In this document: positions 6,033 to 8,306 of the stretch, in pieces
Numbering within the stretch: the stretch's first letter is position 1
How the letters are laid out: every line of letters begins with the position of its first letter
Assembly: GCA_035534615.1 (NCBI GenBank)
Contig: DATLRO010000043.1
Span: forward strand, 1-8,306
Direction of reading: 5' to 3'
Length of the DNA: 8,306 bases
Origin: JAGWRA01 sp035534615
Lineage (GTDB): Bacteria > Acidobacteriota > Vicinamibacteria > Vicinamibacterales > CAVVIG01
Notes under the pieces: generated by a model
Database searches by the model: none
Seen by the model: only the letters and a program-made list of their open reading frames with translations
Told to the model about the DNA's origin: nothing
Position numbers and translations under genes: made by a program

Positions 6033-6400
6033 TCCGTTTCTCCTTGGCCACGTTCGCGGCTTGGGCCGCGTCTTCTCCCTGCCTTCCTTTTCGCTGGTGT
6101 GGATTGCTCCATGCGGTCGAGGTGGCGTTCGAGCGCATCCACGTGCGCGGACCAGAACCGGCGGAACGGCGCCAGCCAGGCATCGACCTCCTGAAGGGCG
6201 TCAGGTTTCAGCCGGTAGAGACGGCGCTGTGCGTCCACCGTGGATTCCACGACACCGGCCTCTCGCAGCACGCGCAGGTGCTTTGACACGGTCGGCTGCG
6301 GCATCCGAAGTTGACGCTCGATCTCTCCAACCGACTGTTGTGACGAGACCAGGAGGCTCAATATCGCGCGGCGGTTCGGCTCTGCAATGATGTCGAACAC
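6029..6400 (-). CDS. ArsR-family winged-helix transcriptional repressor
   Basis: From GTG at 6400 the product has 123 residues: the standard ArsR opening VFDIIAEPNRRAILSLL (1-17), a helix-turn-helix (about 23-46, with MPQPTVSKHLRVLREAG as helix 3 and beyond), a beta wing (52-64, RRLYRL), and a C-terminal WLAPFRRFWSAHVDALERHL segment found in ArsR proteins that neighbour SRPBCC genes. It has no cysteine in this form, so it is not a metal-thiolate sensor; a small organic ligand is more likely. The frame is open back to TTG at 6445, but that codon is part of the -35 box, and transcription probably begins near 6409. GTG at 6409 (3 codons longer) is the other candidate. It should repress its own operon by binding the TATAC array just upstream. 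Family certain, start moderately so. Confidence 0.88.
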   Translation of the reverse strand: MFDIIAEPNRRAILSLLVSSQQSVGEIERQLRMPQPTVSKHLRVLREAGVVESTVDAQRRLYRLKPDALQEVDAWLAPFRRFWSAHVDALERHLDRMEQSTPAKRKAGRRRGPSRERGQGETE

Positions 6401-6415
6401 AGATTCCACCCTCTT

Positions 6416-6445
6416 CGTATACTTCACAGCGAATATACATGTCAA
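6416..6445 (-). promoter_or_regulatory. Sigma70-like promoter of the ArsR-VOC-SRPBCC operon
   Basis: On the minus strand a perfect -35 box TTGACA (6445-6440) is followed after 18 bases by TATACG (6421-6416) as -10. The predicted transcription start is near 6409, so the message would have almost no leader before the ArsR GTG at 6409 or 6400. The -35 match is exact; the -10 matches TATAAT at four of six positions. Confidence 0.6.
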
Positions 6446-6455
6446 GGCATATACA
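6417..6455. promoter_or_regulatory. Three 16-bp-phased TATAC units, probable ArsR operator
   Basis: TATAC occurs at 6418-6422, 6434-6438 and 6450-6454 on the plus strand, exactly 16 bp apart, in an AT-rich stretch of otherwise GC-rich DNA. The first is part of the palindrome GTATAC (6417-6422). The first two units also form an imperfect dyad: GAATATAC on one side and GTATACTTC on the other, read with one bulged base. The array covers the -10 and -35 boxes of the repressor operon, the expected place for an autoregulatory site; binding is inferred. Confidence 0.45.
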
Positions 6456-6512
6456 AGCAGGGTAGTGGGTCAATTCGGTTCCTCGCAGTTAGCGCTGGCG
6501 TGTCGCCCGATC

Positions 6513-6518
6513 TACAAT
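6513..6518 (+). promoter_or_regulatory. Possible -10 box for the Asp-box protein gene
   Basis: TACAAT (6513-6518) matches TATAAT at five of six bases and stands 28 bases before the GTG start, giving a leader of about 20 bases. The -35 region is poor (TTAGCG at 6489-6494, 18-base spacer), so this promoter is tentative or needs an activator. Confidence 0.35.
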
Positions 6519-6546
6519 TCCGGCGTCCCAACAAACGGAGATCACC

Positions 6547-8306
6547 GTGCCGATGCCCGATTTCCCGACCGACCGCGCTCCGCATGGCCGCCGGCCGCTT
6601 GCCCCCGCGCTCCTCGCCTGGTGCGCGGTCGTCCTGACCGTTCTCGCTGCCCCGGCCCTGTTGCGAGCCCAGACCTACGCCCCGGCCCTCTATAGCGGCA
6701 TGCACTGGCGTCTAATCGGGCCGTTCCGCGCCGGACGCTCTGTCGCCGCGACCGGCGTGCCGGGTGCGCCGGACCACTACTACTTCGGGGCGGTGGCAGG
6801 AGGGGTCTGGGAGAGCGACAACTCCGGCCTTTCGTGGCATCCGATCTTCGACAAAGAGCCGATCGCCTCCATCGGGGCGATCGCGGTCGCCCCGTCGAAC
6901 CCGAAGATCATCTACGTCGGCACCGGCGAGGCCGACCCGCGCACGGACATCTCTTATGGCAACGGCGTCTACCGCTCAGATGACGGCGGCAAGACATGGC
7001 GGCACCTCGGCCTCGACGACACGCGCCACATCGGCCGCATCGTGATCGATCCCCACGACCCCGATCGGGTCTGGGTGGCCGCGCTCGGCCACCTGTTCGG
7101 TCCGAACGAACAGCGGGGGGTCTTCCGCACCACCGACGGCGGACGCACCTGGCAGAAGGTCCTGTACCGGGACGAGAACACCGGCGCGATCGACCTTGCG
7201 CTCGATCCGTCGAATGCGAACACGATCTACGCGGCGCTGTGGGCCACCCGTCGTCCGCCATGGAACGTCTACCCGCCGTCGAACGGGTACGGCGCCGTCT
7301 ACAAGAGCACGGACGGCGGCGATACCTGGCACGAGCTCGGCGCCGGGCTCCCCGGCGGCCCGGGCGTCGGCCGGATCGGCATCGCCGTCGCCCCTTCAAA
7401 TCCAGAACGGGTCTACGCCCAGGTCGACGCAAAGAAGGGCGGCGTGTACCGCTCGGACGACGGGGGCAAGAGCTGGAAGCTGATGGCCGATCAGGGCCGG
7501 ATCTGGCACCGCGGCTGGTACTTCGGGAGCGTCACCGTCGACCCGCGCAACGCAGACGTCCTCTACGTCATGAACACGTCGGTCTACCGCTCGGAGGACG
7601 GTGGGAAGACGTGGGTCGCCTTCAAGGGGGCGCCAGGCGGCGACGACTACCATCAGATCTGGATCAATCCGAACGACGACCGCCGGATGATCCTGGCGAG
7701 CGACCAGGGGACGATCGTCTCCGTGGACGGCGGCCGGAGCTGGAGTTCCTGGAACAACCAGCCGACCGGCCAGTTCTACCACGTCACGACCGACGACCGC
7801 TTTCCCTACCACGTGTACGGCGCCGAACAGGACAGCGGTGCCAGGGTGGTCGTGAGCCGGAGCGGCTCCGGCGGCATTTCCTTCCGCGACTGGGGCAACG
7901 CGTGTGCGGGCGGAGAGAGCGGCTACATCGCCGTCGATCCGACGAACTGGCGCACGCTCTACGGCACCTCGTACGACGGGTCGGTGACCCGCTGCAATCA
8001 GGCGACCGGCGTGCGCTGGAACGTCTCGCCGACGATGGGCTATCCCGAGAGCCGGTTCCAGGCGAAGTGGACGATGCCGGTGGTGTTCTCCCGTGCCGGC
8101 TCGCACGCGCTCTATTTCGGCGACGAGTACGTCTGGCGAACCACGAACGGCGGCCAGAGCTGGACCAAGGCGAGCCCCATCCTCACGCGGAAGAACCCTG
8201 GCGCGCCGCCGAACCTGGACCCGGCCACGGCCCACGACACGACGGCGTTCGAGCGCTCGAGCGACCACTGGGGTGTGGTCTACACGATCGCCCCTTCTCC
8301 CCTCGA
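6547..8306 (+). CDS. Secreted Asp-box (BNR/sortilin VPS10-like) beta-propeller protein, 3' end cut
   Basis: The 586 codons visible start with a signal peptide: basic stretch HGRR (13-16), a hydrophobic core LLAWCAVVLTVLAAPALL (22-39) and a likely signal peptidase site after RA (40-41), so export is expected. The mature part is a beta-propeller of Asp-box repeats with consensus S/T-x-D-x-G-x-T/S-W. Eight are visible, ending at W97, W151, W202, W261, W310, W356, W399 and W539. It resembles the WD40/YVTN/BNR-like exported proteins abundant in Acidobacteriota and some Bacteroidota, often annotated as glycosyl hydrolase or sortilin-like, but no catalytic residues of a sialidase are evident; I would not call an enzyme. 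GTG at 6547 is chosen because GGAG (6537-6540) lies 6 bases upstream; ATG at 6553 is the alternative. It is divergent from the ArsR operon. Relatives extend a few hundred residues beyond this point. Confidence 0.9.
   Translation, partial: MPMPDFPTDRAPHGRRPLAPALLAWCAVVLTVLAAPALLRAQTYAPALYSGMHWRLIGPFRAGRSVAATGVPGAPDHYYFGAVAGGVWESDNSGLSWHPIFDKEPIASIGAIAVAPSNPKIIYVGTGEADPRTDISYGNGVYRSDDGGKTWRHLGLDDTRHIGRIVIDPHDPDRVWVAALGHLFGPNEQRGVFRTTDGGRTWQKVLYRDENTGAIDLALDPSNANTIYAALWATRRPPWNVYPPSNGYGAVYKSTDGGDTWHELGAGLPGGPGVGRIGIAVAPSNPERVYAQVDAKKGGVYRSDDGGKSWKLMADQGRIWHRGWYFGSVTVDPRNADVLYVMNTSVYRSEDGGKTWVAFKGAPGGDDYHQIWINPNDDRRMILASDQGTIVSVDGGRSWSSWNNQPTGQFYHVTTDDRFPYHVYGAEQDSGARVVVSRSGSGGISFRDWGNACAGGESGYIAVDPTNWRTLYGTSYDGSVTRCNQATGVRWNVSPTMGYPESRFQAKWTMPVVFSRAGSHALYFGDEYVWRTTNGGQSWTKASPILTRKNPGAPPNLDPATAHDTTAFERSSDHWGVVYTIAPSPL

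Noticed and set aside
7396..8268. A 290-codon minus-strand frame opposite the Asp-box protein
   Set aside because: The plus strand shows repeated Asp-box motifs; the minus frame is an Arg/Val/Ala-rich antisense shadow.

Overview
The window is GC-rich DNA (about two thirds G+C by eye), densely coded in the usual bacterial way, with Shine-Dalgarno-led genes, several 4-base or near-zero gene junctions and no introns. The gene content (a korA/korB-type 2-oxoacid:ferredoxin oxidoreductase, a large exported Asp-box beta-propeller protein, and an ArsR/VOC/SRPBCC cassette) is of a kind common in Acidobacteriota and related high-GC soil or sediment bacteria. That assignment is inference from gene content and style; there is no rRNA or marker gene to prove it.

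Layout. (1) Positions 1-3150, minus strand: an apparent operon read right to left as korA (3150-1357), korB (1353-478), then a ferritin-like/rubrerythrin-type diiron protein (464-1, cut by the window edge). The first two encode a ferredoxin-linked oxidative decarboxylase of 2-oxoacids carrying TPP and a 4Fe-4S cluster. The third may protect this oxygen-sensitive enzyme. (2) Positions 3151-3515: no convincing gene, apart from a doubtful 37-codon frame that would overlap the korA start; it holds a strong compound inverted repeat. (3) Positions 3516-3842, minus: a small GNAT-fold acetyltransferase of the NATD1/YidJ-like class, behind a GC-rich leader with two alternative hairpins. (4) Positions 4105-4848, minus: a CmoB-like SAM methyltransferase. 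(5) Positions 4876-5067, minus: a gene remnant resembling the first P-loop region of a UvrA-type (UvrA2/DrrC-like) ABC ATPase.

(6) Positions 5091-6400, minus: a compact three-gene operon of ArsR-type repressor, VOC-fold protein and AHSA1/SRPBCC-fold protein, with a 4-base ATGA overlap and a 21-base gap. It has a good sigma70-like promoter whose elements lie inside three TATAC units spaced exactly 16 bp apart, a good candidate for the autoregulatory operator. (7) Position 6547 to the right edge, plus strand: a divergently transcribed secreted protein with at least eight Asp-box (BNR/sortilin-like) repeats, cut at its 3' end.

No tRNA, rRNA, CRISPR array, phage gene or intact insertion sequence was seen. 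The most informative non-coding items are the 16-bp-phased TATAC array with its near-leaderless repressor start, the UvrA-like fossil directly abutting the SRPBCC gene, and the two GC-rich inverted-repeat clusters flanking the acetyltransferase.
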